Shown here: one piece after another, positions 1-6,183 of the stretch
How positions within the stretch are numbered: the first letter of the stretch is position 1
Layout of the letters: every line of letters starts with the position of its first letter
Assembly (NCBI GenBank): GCA_030668025.1
Contig: DAOUUT010000144.1
Coordinates: forward strand, 1 to 9,217
Direction: 5' to 3'
From: Promethearchaeota archaeon
GTDB taxonomy: Archaea; Asgardarchaeota; Lokiarchaeia; Sigynarchaeales; SOKP01
Length of the DNA stretch: 9,217 bases
The notes under the pieces: generated by a model
Told to the model about the DNA's origin: nothing
The model's database searches: none
What the model saw: only the letters and a program-made list of their open reading frames with translations
Program-made: the position numbers and the translations under genes

Positions 1-455
1 AATTCTTTTATATTGGTTTGAATCAATTCGTTGTACATATCTATACTTACAATGGTTTTATTCTTACCATAAATTTTTAAACATTTAGAAATAACTTTTA
101 AATTTTTTATCGTCTCTAATCCTAAAATTAACGTATCTAAGTTATATTTAGAATATATTTTAACATTCTTTATCGACAAGATTCCTGGATCAATAATGAT
201 TTTAACATTTGGTATGGTTAAAATTTTTTCTAATAACTTAAAATTAGGTTCTTTTTTGATTATTGCATCTAAATCGGCAATATATATATCACTGATTGCA
301 TAATCGTCCTTCAATTTTTTAATTATTTTTATTGGATCATAGTTGTTTATCCAAACCGCCTTTAACGGTTTGTATTTCTCTCGTTCTCCTTTTATGGCAT
401 GAACCGCTTCAGAATTTAATATATCAATTACGGGTATGATCTTAAAATTACTCAT
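1..455 (-). CDS. HisA-like (COG1411-type) TIM-barrel protein, N-terminal part
   Basis: This is an open frame from ATG at 455 running off the window start, giving 151 codons with no stop. The N-terminus reads MSNFKIIPVIDILNSEAVHA, followed by IKGEREKYKPL. That is the opening of archaeal proteins related to phosphoribosylformimino-AICAR ribotide isomerase (HisA): first strand IIPVIDIL with the Asp of the first barrel strand, then a conserved RGE/KGE-like turn. Further barrel strands are visible at about 56-63 (ISDIYIADLDA), 83-92 (NVKIIIDPGI) and 107-112 (LDTLILGLE). True HisA usually has DxxxGxxVRLxxG at the start, whereas this has the AVHAIKGER form of the uncharacterised paralogue group, so a histidine-pathway role is not assumed. 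The substrate is unknown. It is transcribed divergently from the RPA gene. A TATA-like box lies about 35 nt upstream of the ATG, which suggests a very short leader. The C-terminal part is outside the window. Confidence 0.8.
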   Translation of the reverse strand, partial: MSNFKIIPVIDILNSEAVHAIKGEREKYKPLKAVWINNYDPIKIIKKLKDDYAISDIYIADLDAIIKKEPNFKLLEKILTIPNVKIIIDPGILSIKNVKIYSKYNLDTLILGLETIKNLKVISKCLKIYGKNKTIVSIDMYNELIQTNIKE

Positions 456-484
456 CTTTTCGACTTAAATTTTTTTTTTTCTAA

Positions 485-495
485 GATATATAATC
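485..495 (-). promoter_or_regulatory. TATA-like box for the HisA-like gene
   Basis: GATTATATATC on the minus strand, centred about 35 nt upstream of the ATG at 455. An archaeal start site about 25 nt downstream of it would give a leader of roughly 10 nt. Identified by eye in an AT-rich background, so support is modest. Confidence 0.35.
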
Positions 496-592
496 AACAA
501 ATTACCAATATGAAATACCCTTTTTTTTTTTAAATAGTGATTAATTAATTATTAAATAGTTTTATTTTTTAAGTATTAATTCTAAAATTATC

Positions 593-600
593 TTTAAATA
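593..600 (+). promoter_or_regulatory. TATA-like box for the RPA gene
   Basis: TTTAAATA, centred about 32 nt upstream of the ATG at 629, fits a nearly leaderless transcript. No Shine-Dalgarno-like sequence precedes the start codon, which agrees with this. The AT-rich background lowers certainty. Confidence 0.35.
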
Positions 601-628
601 AAAAAACCTTTTTAAAATAGTGAAATAA

Positions 629-2344
629 ATGAAAACGGAAGCATATATTAATAAAATTATTGAGGATACTGGTCTATCTAGAACTGATATTCAAAGTTTA
701 GTAGAAGAAAAAAAAGAAGAACTTAAGGGTTTAATATCAGACGAAGGAGCTTTGTTTGTGATTGCTAAAGAGTTAGGAGTAGATGTGACGAGTGAAAATA
801 AGGACCTCTTGAATGAAATTGAGTTAAATATCTCAGATATTACATTAAATATGAAAAATATAGTGATAGTCGGTAGAATTAAGGAAATTCATCGTGTTAA
901 TAGTTTCAATAAAAAAAGTGGAGAAACTGGACATGTAGGATCGTTTTTGTTACATGATAATACAGGTGATATCAGAATTGTTTTATGGGATGAGCAAGTG
1001 AGCATTTTTAAAGATGAACGCTTTGAAAAAAATGAAATTGTTAAAATTCTAAATGGAACTGCAAAAAAAGGGAGAGATGGTGGAATTGAAATTCATGTTG
1101 GAGGATTTAGCAAAATTAATTTGAGTCCTGAGGATGTTGATTATAAAAAATACCCAAAAATTAAAGAACAAATCGTAAAAATACAAGATATCAATGAAAA
1201 TTTAGGATCTATATCAACTGAGGGAAAGGTAACGAACCGTTTCCCCGTAAAAGATTTCACTAGAAAAGATGGTCAAAACGGTAGGGTAAGTTCAATAATA
1301 CTGAGAGATTCAACAGGCAAAGTAAGAATTACTTTTTGGAACGAAGATATCGAAAAAATCGAAAATGTTGAAGTTGGTGATTTTATTTCGCTGACTAACT
1401 TAAATCCAAGAAAAAGTAACTATGCCGAAAACAGAATAGATGTGCACGCAAATTCGTGGACAAAAATAACCAAAATAAATAAAGAATTTAAGTTGGATGC
1501 AAAATTTATTGATAAAATCGTAAAACTCCAACAGGAGAAGGATTACGCTTCATTTCAAGGAATTATTATTACAATAGAAGACCTAAGGAAGATAACGCTA
1601 AAATCAGGAGATGAGGTATCTCTATTAAGTTTTACGATAGGTGACGATACCGATAGTATAAGAGTTACTGCATGGCGGGAAAAAGCAGATGAATTATCGA
1701 AGTCTCTAAAGATTGGAGAGGGTATTTTGTTAAAAAATGTTGTATTAAGATTTAGTAATTATTGGGAAAAAAATGAAGCAACAATTACATTTGATTCAAG
1801 TTTAGAAAAAATAGATTTAAAAATCTCAAATTTAAAAATTACTGAAACCCCTTCTAAAGAAAAAACTAGTTCTTTTTCGAAAAATTTCACAGAAATAAAT
1901 TCAATTCAATCATCTGGATTTTTTGAAATAAAAGGTTTTATTTCAAATGAATTGAAGAACATTAGGTTCTATGAAGCATGCGCAAATTGTAGAAAAAAGA
2001 TTGATAATTGTACTTGTGATAAAAAGGGGGATAGCAAAATGACAATGATCATCAGTCATATCGTCGAGGATGAAAGCGGTAAGATTAGGGTTACTTTTAT
2101 TGGAGAAGCTGCAGAGAAATTAGTTGGTACTAAAGCGGATTTAATTGTTAAAGTGAAAGATACTCCGGATTACGATAAATTGTTAGAGAATTTCTCCTCA
2201 GAACTCGTTGGAAAAGATATTATGGTTAAAGGAAGAGTTAAATTTAATGACTATAGTGATTCCTATGAAATAGTCGCTTCAAATTTCCAAGATATTAATG
2301 TAGAGGAAGAGTTAGAAAATAGTATGAAGGAAATCTTGACTTAA
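629..2344 (+). CDS. rpa: Replication protein A (ssDNA-binding, four OB-folds plus zinc motif)
   Basis: The 571-residue product is a single-stranded DNA-binding protein of the archaeal RPA/RPA1 type (COG1599), used in replication, repair and recombination. An N-terminal helical region (about 1-55) carries a sequence typical of archaeal RPAs: GLSRTDIQSLVEEKKEELKG, followed by LISDEGALFVIAKELG. Three similar OB-fold repeats follow at about 74-165, 195-282 and 306-398. Each has the F/I-L-x-D-x-T/D-G-x-I-R-V/I-x-x-W core: LHDNTGDIRIVLW, LRDSTGKVRITFW and IGDDTDSIRVTAW. A fourth OB-fold (about 430-555) contains a putative zinc site, CANCRKKIDNCTC (C451, C454, C461, C463), and the related core EDESGKIRVTF. 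Length and order resemble the single-polypeptide RPA of Methanocaldococcus rather than the split RPA41 form. The zinc site is CxxC-x6-CxC instead of the more usual pair of CxxC knuckles. The gene has its own TATA-like box and a T-rich tract downstream. Confidence 0.9.
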   Translation: MKTEAYINKIIEDTGLSRTDIQSLVEEKKEELKGLISDEGALFVIAKELGVDVTSENKDLLNEIELNISDITLNMKNIVIVGRIKEIHRVNSFNKKSGETGHVGSFLLHDNTGDIRIVLWDEQVSIFKDERFEKNEIVKILNGTAKKGRDGGIEIHVGGFSKINLSPEDVDYKKYPKIKEQIVKIQDINENLGSISTEGKVTNRFPVKDFTRKDGQNGRVSSIILRDSTGKVRITFWNEDIEKIENVEVGDFISLTNLNPRKSNYAENRIDVHANSWTKITKINKEFKLDAKFIDKIVKLQQEKDYASFQGIIITIEDLRKITLKSGDEVSLLSFTIGDDTDSIRVTAWREKADELSKSLKIGEGILLKNVVLRFSNYWEKNEATITFDSSLEKIDLKISNLKITETPSKEKTSSFSKNFTEINSIQSSGFFEIKGFISNELKNIRFYEACANCRKKIDNCTCDKKGDSKMTMIISHIVEDESGKIRVTFIGEAAEKLVGTKADLIVKVKDTPDYDKLLENFSSELVGKDIMVKGRVKFNDYSDSYEIVASNFQDINVEEELENSMKEILT

Positions 2345-2364
2345 ATAAAAGTTTATGTAAAAAG

Positions 2365-2381
2365 TTTTTTTATTAATTTTT
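2365..2381 (+). terminator. T-rich tract after the RPA gene
   Basis: T runs at 2365-2371 and 2377-2381 begin about 20 nt after the RPA stop codon. Archaeal RNA polymerase terminates at oligo-T tracts without needing a hairpin, so this is a plausible terminator. It suggests that the downstream kinase gene has its own promoter. Confidence 0.4.
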
Positions 2382-2432
2382 GTTTCTATTTCATAAATTA
2401 TCTTAAAAATTATTAGTTTTTAGATAGGAAAC

Positions 2433-3368
2433 ATGAGACATGTTGATATTGTAGGGTTAGGCGAAGTGGTTTTAGATTGGGTTACTGAAATACCACACTT
2501 TCCAAAACCGGATGAAAAGATTGATGCATTAAGCGAAAATTATTTTCCTGGCGGCGTTACAGCTAATTATTTAGTAGCAGTAGCTAGACTGGGGGGTTTA
2601 TGCAGATTTATAGGTGCTGTTGGAGATGACTCGTATGGTAATTTCTTGGTTGATGATTTCGTTAAAGAAAAGGTAGACGCAACTTTTATTGTAAAGAAGC
2701 CAAATAAAAAAACGCCTGTTAATTTTATATTTATTGCTAAAGGAGAAAAGTCAATAATTCAATCTCCCCACATGCAAACAACAAAAATAGAAGTTAATGA
2801 TTTAAATGAATCTTTTATAGCAGAATCTAAACTATTACATACTACTATGATTCATCAGGAAGTTACTGAAAAAGCCATTGAAATTGCTAAAAGATATAAT
2901 GTTAAAATTAGTATTGATTTAGAATCTCAAATTGCGCAAAAAGGCTGGCAAAATTTAAAAAATCTGCTTTTAAATGCTGATATATTAATTCCAAATAAAG
3001 AAGGGGCAAAATCAATAACAAACAGCGATAGTCCTGAAAAAGCAGCGAAGATTTTAGTGAAAAAAGGGATTCCTATTGTAATTATTACATTAGGAAGTAA
3101 GGGGGCGTTAATAACCACAAATAACTTTCAAAAAAGGATACCTACTTACACTATTAAACATATTATTGATACTACAGGGGCAGGAGATACATTCAATGGT
3201 GCATTCTCTTTAGCTTACTGGATTAAAGGTTGGGATTTAGAAAAGAGTTGTAAATTTGCTAATGCGGCAGCTTCTTTGAAGATCCAAAATTTAGGTGCGA
3301 GAACTGGTATGCCTAAAGAAAAGGAGGTACTAGATTTCTTAAAGAAAAATGATGATACATTCTTATAA
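2433..3368 (+). CDS. PfkB/ribokinase-family carbohydrate kinase
   Basis: The 311-residue cytosolic kinase transfers phosphate from ATP to a sugar or nucleoside hydroxyl. Both PfkB signatures are present: the N-terminal glycine motif PGGVTANYLVAVARLGG (about 39-55) and the C-terminal anion-hole/catalytic motif DTTGAGDTFNGAF (about 246-258), with D252 as the expected catalytic base. The ATP-site segment IITLGSKGALI (about 217-227) and the family's closing GARTGMP (288-294) are also visible. Length is normal for the family. The sequence does not fix the substrate: it could be ribose, a nucleoside, a fructose derivative or another sugar. The gene starts 88 nt after RPA with T-runs between, so it is probably not a tight operon with RPA. 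A weak AGGA sits only 3 nt before the ATG, too close for a standard ribosome-binding site. A seven-T run at 3391-3397 may terminate it. Confidence 0.9.
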   Translation: MRHVDIVGLGEVVLDWVTEIPHFPKPDEKIDALSENYFPGGVTANYLVAVARLGGLCRFIGAVGDDSYGNFLVDDFVKEKVDATFIVKKPNKKTPVNFIFIAKGEKSIIQSPHMQTTKIEVNDLNESFIAESKLLHTTMIHQEVTEKAIEIAKRYNVKISIDLESQIAQKGWQNLKNLLLNADILIPNKEGAKSITNSDSPEKAAKILVKKGIPIVIITLGSKGALITTNNFQKRIPTYTIKHIIDTTGAGDTFNGAFSLAYWIKGWDLEKSCKFANAAASLKIQNLGARTGMPKEKEVLDFLKKNDDTFL

Positions 3369-3390
3369 AGTTTATAGGTTTAATAGTAGC

Positions 3391-3397
3391 TTTTTTT
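3391..3397 (+). terminator. Oligo-T tract after the sugar kinase gene
   Basis: Seven consecutive T residues start 22 nt after the kinase stop codon and overlap the stop of the convergent minus-strand gene by two bases. This is consistent with oligo-T archaeal termination. Confidence 0.4.
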
Positions 3398-3833
3398 ATG
3401 AATAAATTACACTTATATTTTTAAAATTCTCGCTACTGATTAATGCATCTAACTTTTCTAATATCATTTCTGATGTAAGTTGAGCATACTGTTGATTAAA
3501 TGGCCAAATACCAATTAAAATATCTCCTAGCTTTTTTACATTCCCAATTAAAAAACCTTCCTTTTTTTCATCTGATAAGGATGTGTAGAGAATAACGATA
3601 TAATAATTAATATTATAATTAATAGCAGCATCTCCACTTTTTATTACTTCTCGAATGTTTTGAAAATTTATTACATTTTGATGTTTTTGACTTAATATTT
3701 TTAGAGACGAAAAATATTGAGAAGGAACATTAATCGGTTTATCAGAGATTATGCTTTTAAAAGTTAATGAATGCGAGTCACTTTCATCTTCTTTAATCCC
3801 CTTAAAAATTACCTTGTAAAATATCGCACTCAT
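3396..3833 (-). CDS. Uncharacterised 145-residue protein downstream of aIF1
   Basis: I do not recognise this family. The frame is uninterrupted, uses normal AT-rich codons, and starts at the ATG at 3833, about 29 nt below a TATA-like box (TTTTAATATTAG). The protein has no obvious membrane segment, signal peptide or cysteine motif. A first strand-like stretch (FYKVIFKGI, about 5-13) is followed by a polar, Ser/Lys-rich region. The C-terminal half alternates strand-like stretches (YYIVILYTSL about 77-86, GFLIGNV about 93-99, DILIGIWPF about 104-112) with a final amphipathic helix (about 116-133), giving an alpha/beta pattern. That pattern could belong to a small Longin/Roadblock-like or other regulatory fold, but this is speculation. 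It lies 68 nt downstream of aIF1 on the same strand, separated by a T-rich tract, so co-transcription is possible but not implied. Confidence 0.65.
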   Translation of the reverse strand: MSAIFYKVIFKGIKEDESDSHSLTFKSIISDKPINVPSQYFSSLKILSQKHQNVINFQNIREVIKSGDAAINYNINYYIVILYTSLSDEKKEGFLIGNVKKLGDILIGIWPFNQQYAQLTSEMILEKLDALISSENFKNISVIYS

Positions 3834-3855
3834 CGAAATCTAATTTATCTCTTTT

Positions 3856-3867
3856 CTAATATTAAAA
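3856..3867 (-). promoter_or_regulatory. TATA-like box for the 145-residue protein gene
   Basis: TTTTAATATTAG on the minus strand, centred about 29 nt before the ATG at 3833. This is the right spacing for a leaderless archaeal transcript. Background AT-richness makes chance occurrence likely enough to keep confidence low. Confidence 0.3.
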
Positions 3868-3870
3868 TTA

Positions 3871-3887
3871 AAAATAGAATAAAAAAA
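3871..3887 (-). terminator. T-rich tract after aIF1
   Basis: On the minus strand, a seven-T run (3881-3887) starts 15 nt after the aIF1 stop, followed by a second short T run at about 3871-3875. It may end the aIF1 transcript or reduce read-through into the next gene. Confidence 0.35.
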
Positions 3888-3901
3888 TGCAAATGAACTT
3901 A

Positions 3902-4249
3902 TTAATATTTTCTATATGGTTTCTTCATCATCTCTTGTCGAATAATAATATTTTCTTCAGGGAAGCCTATGTCAATTAAAAATTTTTTCAACTTAAACTT
4001 GTGATCTCCTTGAAGTTCGATTAAATTTCCTCTAACAGTTCCTCCAGAAGCACATTTCTTTTTGGCTTGCGTAAGGATATCCTTTAAGTTAGCGTCAATA
4101 TTTCCTTCGAAGGTGATAACTGTAACCACACGCCCCCATTTCCTTCGATCGTTTGAGATAATAATTTGTTGTTCATCTGCGCTTAAACTATCGCATATAC
4201 ATAGGTCTTTCGGAAAACTACATACCGGACAAATGTCTTCTTCTTTAAT
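3902..4249 (-). CDS. Translation initiation factor aIF1 (SUI1 family), apparent AUU start
   Basis: This is archaeal aIF1, the SUI1/eIF1 homologue that binds the small subunit P-site region and rejects wrong start codons. The core is clear: SGGTVRGNLIELQGDH (about 68-83) and FPEENIIIR (about 96-104). The only ATG/GTG/TTG-type start in frame is GTG at 4129, which would give 75 residues and remove the first strand and basic loop (NDRRKWGR, about 33-40). The same frame stays open upstream and encodes the typical archaeal N-terminus: a zinc-type motif CPVCSFPKDLCIC (C7, C10, C17, C19), then the first strand IIIS. An in-frame TGA at 4261-4259 is followed only by AAA AGG AGT ATT before KEEDICPVC, so the ATT at 4249 is the best start and gives 115 residues, a normal aIF1 length. 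GGAG lies just 1 nt before it, which is unusually close. Product certainty is high; start certainty is moderate. A single-base sequencing error (ATG read as ATT) is the main alternative. Confidence 0.85.
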   Translation of the reverse strand: MKEEDICPVCSFPKDLCICDSLSADEQQIIISNDRRKWGRVVTVITFEGNIDANLKDILTQAKKKCASGGTVRGNLIELQGDHKFKLKKFLIDIGFPEENIIIRQEMMKKPYRKY

Positions 4250-4279
4250 ACTCCTTTTTCACAACCTTTATTATTGAAA

Positions 4280-4290
4280 CTTATTAAAAT
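4280..4290 (-). promoter_or_regulatory. Candidate TATA box for aIF1
   Basis: ATTTTAATAAG on the minus strand, centred 36 nt above the proposed ATT start at 4249, is compatible with a short or absent leader. A second candidate, GTTTTTATAAG at 4319-4329, would give a leader of roughly 50 nt. The sequence alone does not decide between them. Confidence 0.3.
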
Positions 4291-4441
4291 ACAGTACTAA
4301 AAAATAATAGAACTAAATCTTATAAAAACCTTTTTTTATTTTGGTTTTGTATAATTTTAAAAATGTTAAGTTTTTATAAAGAATTGATTAATTTGGTTTT
4401 TAGGTTTTATTATTAACAATATTATAAAAACAAATTCTTAT

Positions 4442-4452
4442 TTATTATAATT
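4442..4452 (+). promoter_or_regulatory. TATA-like box for the small GTPase
   Basis: TTATTATAATT, centred about 33 nt before the ATG at 4480. The 4250-4479 spacer between aIF1 and the GTPase is almost wholly A/T and holds divergent promoters. TTATAAAAAC occurs twice in it (starting at about 4320 and 4422). I see no gene there. Confidence 0.35.
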
Positions 4453-4479
4453 AAAAAAAAATGATTCATGTATTAAAAA

Positions 4480-5004
4480 ATGATGAGTTCATGGATTTTT
4501 AAAGTGATCGTAGCAGGAGCAGGTGGTGTGGGAAAAACTGCTATGGTGGCTCGTTATTGTACCGGAAAATTTGAAGAAGGCTACAAGATGACTATAGGTG
4601 CGGGATTCCACACAAAGTCAGAAGTCCTTGACACAGGAGAGTCCATAAAAATGCAATTGTGGGACTTTGCAGGAGAAAAACGCTTCCGAGAGCTTTTACC
4701 AGACTATTGTAAGGGCGCTAGTGGAGCACTAATTTGCTTTGATATAACGGATTACGACACTTTCAGAGAAATTCCTGGTTGGCTAAAAATTATTCGCAAA
4801 AAAGCAGGTTTTGTGCCTATTATTCTTATGGGTATGAAGTGGGATTTGGCGAACCACGAAGTTGATTTCGAAATCGCGAATGAATACGCCCTAAATGCTA
4901 AATGCAACCAATGCGTTTTCACTTCTTCAAAAAAAAATATAAACATAAACGAATCGTTTCAAGCCATGGCAAAGTGGCTTATTTTTTATGCAAACCAAAC
5001 ATAA
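4480..5004 (+). CDS. Ras-superfamily small GTPase with altered G3/G4 residues
   Basis: The 174-residue GTP-binding switch protein is of the Rab/Ras-like type that is abundant in Asgard archaea. The P-loop is GAGGVGKT (13-20), the switch I Thr is T38 in KMTIGAGFH, and G3 is WDFAGEKRF (61-69). The Ras Gln61 position is Glu66 and the common DTAGQ is DFAGE. G4 is MKWD (119-122) in place of NKxD, so the Asn that contacts guanine is Met while the Asp is kept. G5 is SSK (149-151). There is no C-terminal cysteine, so it is probably not prenylated; it ends in YANQT. Three of its five Arg codons are CGT/CGC, whereas RPA mainly uses AGA, a mild compositional difference. An ATG one codon later (4483) is an equally possible start. 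It is divergent from aIF1 and has no same-strand partner within 260 nt. Its effector and pathway are unknown. Confidence 0.93.
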   Translation: MMSSWIFKVIVAGAGGVGKTAMVARYCTGKFEEGYKMTIGAGFHTKSEVLDTGESIKMQLWDFAGEKRFRELLPDYCKGASGALICFDITDYDTFREIPGWLKIIRKKAGFVPIILMGMKWDLANHEVDFEIANEYALNAKCNQCVFTSSKKNININESFQAMAKWLIFYANQT

Positions 5005-5238
5005 TTTGCACTATTTTTAGAAATTGCCATTTTAATCGCAAAAAAGAAACGTATTAAAAATTAATTAGAATTATGGAAATTAAGTAACCTTCTTCTAAAT
5101 AGATTTCTATCAACTTTAAGCAATATTTTTCTTCTGCTTGTTGACAAATCTTCTATAATATACGAATAAATAGATATTAAGGATAATAGGAGCTTAAGAA
5201 AAGACCTAGAAATCACATAGGTAAATTAATCTGTAGAA
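5005..5238 (+). other. Spacer without a recognisable gene
   Basis: This AT-rich stretch follows the GTPase. I found no convincing open frame, RNA gene or hairpin terminator. It includes short T runs at 5015-5019 and 5126-5130 that could terminate the GTPase transcript. Its 3' end (5217-5222) holds ATAGGT, a partial copy of the inverted-repeat arm just downstream. Confidence 0.5.
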
Positions 5239-5246
5239 TTTAAATA
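5239..5246 (+). promoter_or_regulatory. TATA box for the membrane protein/wHTH pair
   Basis: TTTAAATA, centred about 26 nt before the ATG at 5269, would place the transcription start at or next to the A of the start codon, a leaderless mRNA. The box overlaps the left arm of the inverted repeat, so a bound repressor would block TBP. Confidence 0.45.
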
Positions 5247-5280
5247 GGTGATTTTAAATAAAATATAGATGGTCACCTAT
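5244..5280 (+). promoter_or_regulatory. Inverted-repeat candidate operator over promoter and start codon
   Basis: ATAGGTGA (5244-5251) and TCACCTAT (5273-5280) are exact 8-bp inverted arms separated by 21 bp. The left arm overlaps the TATA-like box and the right arm lies just inside the coding start, so the pair brackets the expected transcription start. A partial third copy, ATAGGT, lies at 5217-5222, 27 bp upstream of the left arm. The nearby winged-helix protein is an obvious candidate binder, but that link is inference. Confidence 0.45.
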
Positions 5281-5886
5281 CTAAAATTTTTAAGTATAAT
5301 TGATCAATTTTTACCCAACTTTGATGGTCTGTTTATCGAGATTAATTCGTTTATAGAATTGGTATTTGGGTATTTGAAATACGTTTTTTTTGGTATACTT
5401 CTCATTATCGGAATCTTAACCTTGTTGAGCTTGAGAGGGAAGTACATCTTAGAGCGATTAAGATACGACAAGGAACAAAAGTTGGCGGACAACCCCATGA
5501 CGAAACCGCGCATGATTCTGGGGTCATTATATATCGTTTTCGCGTTCGGAATTCTACTCGATTGGTTCACATACTTCTTGCTTGCTGTTTTAGACCCCCT
5601 ACCAGATCGCCTCGTCTTTAATTATATCTCTCTTTCAGGTATAATCGATCCATTTGCTACGAATAACATTTCGGATATAAGTAGGGCAGTGTATCCTTAT
5701 GAGAAAACTATATATTACGGAGCGGCTATCTTCTCGTTTCTATCTCTCTTGACGATTACAATAAGCCTATGGCAAATAATTAATAAAGAAGGAAGGATTA
5801 CAAAAAAATCAATAATCTCTTTAATTACTGGCATCATAGCTGGATTAATTGCGGGATTTACAACATGCCTTCCTTTGTTCCTCTAA
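5269..5886 (+). CDS. Four-helix integral membrane protein of unknown function
   Basis: The 205-residue protein has about four hydrophobic helices: 33-55 (VFGYLKYVFFGILLIIGIL region), 82-108 (starting MILGSLYIVFAFGILLDWF), 147-171, and 181-204 at the C-terminus. A charged loop at about 56-81 (RGKYILERLRYDKEQKL) and a polar loop at about 109-146 separate them. I see no transporter, protease or sensor motif and do not recognise the family. The ATG at 5269 lies 26 nt from a good TATA-like box, supporting this start. Its last 22 nt overlap the start of the winged-helix gene, so the two are very probably co-transcribed and translationally coupled. This layout suggests a membrane partner or sensor that works with the DNA-binding protein, which is inference from gene arrangement only. 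Confidence 0.75.
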   Translation: MVTYLKFLSIIDQFLPNFDGLFIEINSFIELVFGYLKYVFFGILLIIGILTLLSLRGKYILERLRYDKEQKLADNPMTKPRMILGSLYIVFAFGILLDWFTYFLLAVLDPLPDRLVFNYISLSGIIDPFATNNISDISRAVYPYEKTIYYGAAIFSFLSLLTITISLWQIINKEGRITKKSIISLITGIIAGLIAGFTTCLPLFL

Positions 5887-6104
5887 ATTGGAAAAAATAT
5901 CTTCTCCACATTTCTAAACTACTAAATGAAGAACAAACGGTTCATACAAAAACACTAGCTGAAAGCGTAGGTGTCAACACTAGAAACACACGAAAATGTA
6001 TTCAGAAGCTATTAAATAAAGGTTTAATCACAATAAACGGAGTCCACATTAATAGAGCAATATCTTTAACAGAAAAAGGAAAAAATGAAGCATTAGAATT
6101 ATAA
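5865..6104 (+). CDS. Small winged-helix DNA-binding protein
   Basis: The 79-residue protein consists almost wholly of a winged helix-turn-helix domain. Helix 1 covers about 8-20 and helix 2 LAESVGV about 31-37. The recognition helix is NTRNTRKCIQKLLNKG (about 38-53), followed by the wing LITINGVHINRAISLTEKGK (about 54-73). The LTEKGKNEAL ending is typical of MarR/ArsR-like archaeal regulators. It is a likely transcription factor but has no effector domain. The ATG at 5865 is the only plausible in-frame start and overlaps the membrane gene by 22 nt in a different frame, which indicates coupling. Its stop lies 10 nt from the end of the convergent tRNA-Asn gene. Autoregulation through the inverted repeat at 5244-5280 is possible. 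Confidence 0.8.
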   Translation: MPSFVPLNWKKYLLHISKLLNEEQTVHTKTLAESVGVNTRNTRKCIQKLLNKGLITINGVHINRAISLTEKGKNEALEL

Positions 6105-6124
6105 AGAGATATAGCGCCCCGAGC

Positions 6125-6153
6125 TTTTCCAAACCTTGGAATTCAAGAGTTTT
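6125..6153 (-). other. tRNA-Asn intron 3 (T-arm)
   Basis: A 29-nt insert splits the 3' strand of the T-stem between positions 63 and 64 (CAT | GC). Three-base bulges AT|A and AA|G flank a short helix TCC/GGA. The intron folds by AAA/TTT and CTTG/CAAG. Removing it restores both the T-stem and the acceptor stem exactly. Confidence 0.7.
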
Positions 6154-6183
6154 ATGGATCGAACATGCGACCATTCGGTTAAC

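Noticed and set aside
2927..3118. 63-codon minus-strand frame inside the sugar kinase
   Set aside because: It is a shadow of a gene with both PfkB signatures intact.
3902..4129. aIF1 starting at GTG 4129 (75 residues)
   Set aside because: This would delete the first strand, the basic loop and the cysteine motif, all of which are encoded in the same open frame just upstream.
4062..4277. 71-codon plus-strand open frame opposite aIF1
   Set aside because: It is antisense to the conserved aIF1 zinc motif and basic loop and has no family features; the minus strand carries the real gene.
5304..5570. 88-codon minus-strand frame inside the membrane protein gene
   Set aside because: It is antisense to hydrophobic coding sequence, with no promoter or family signal.
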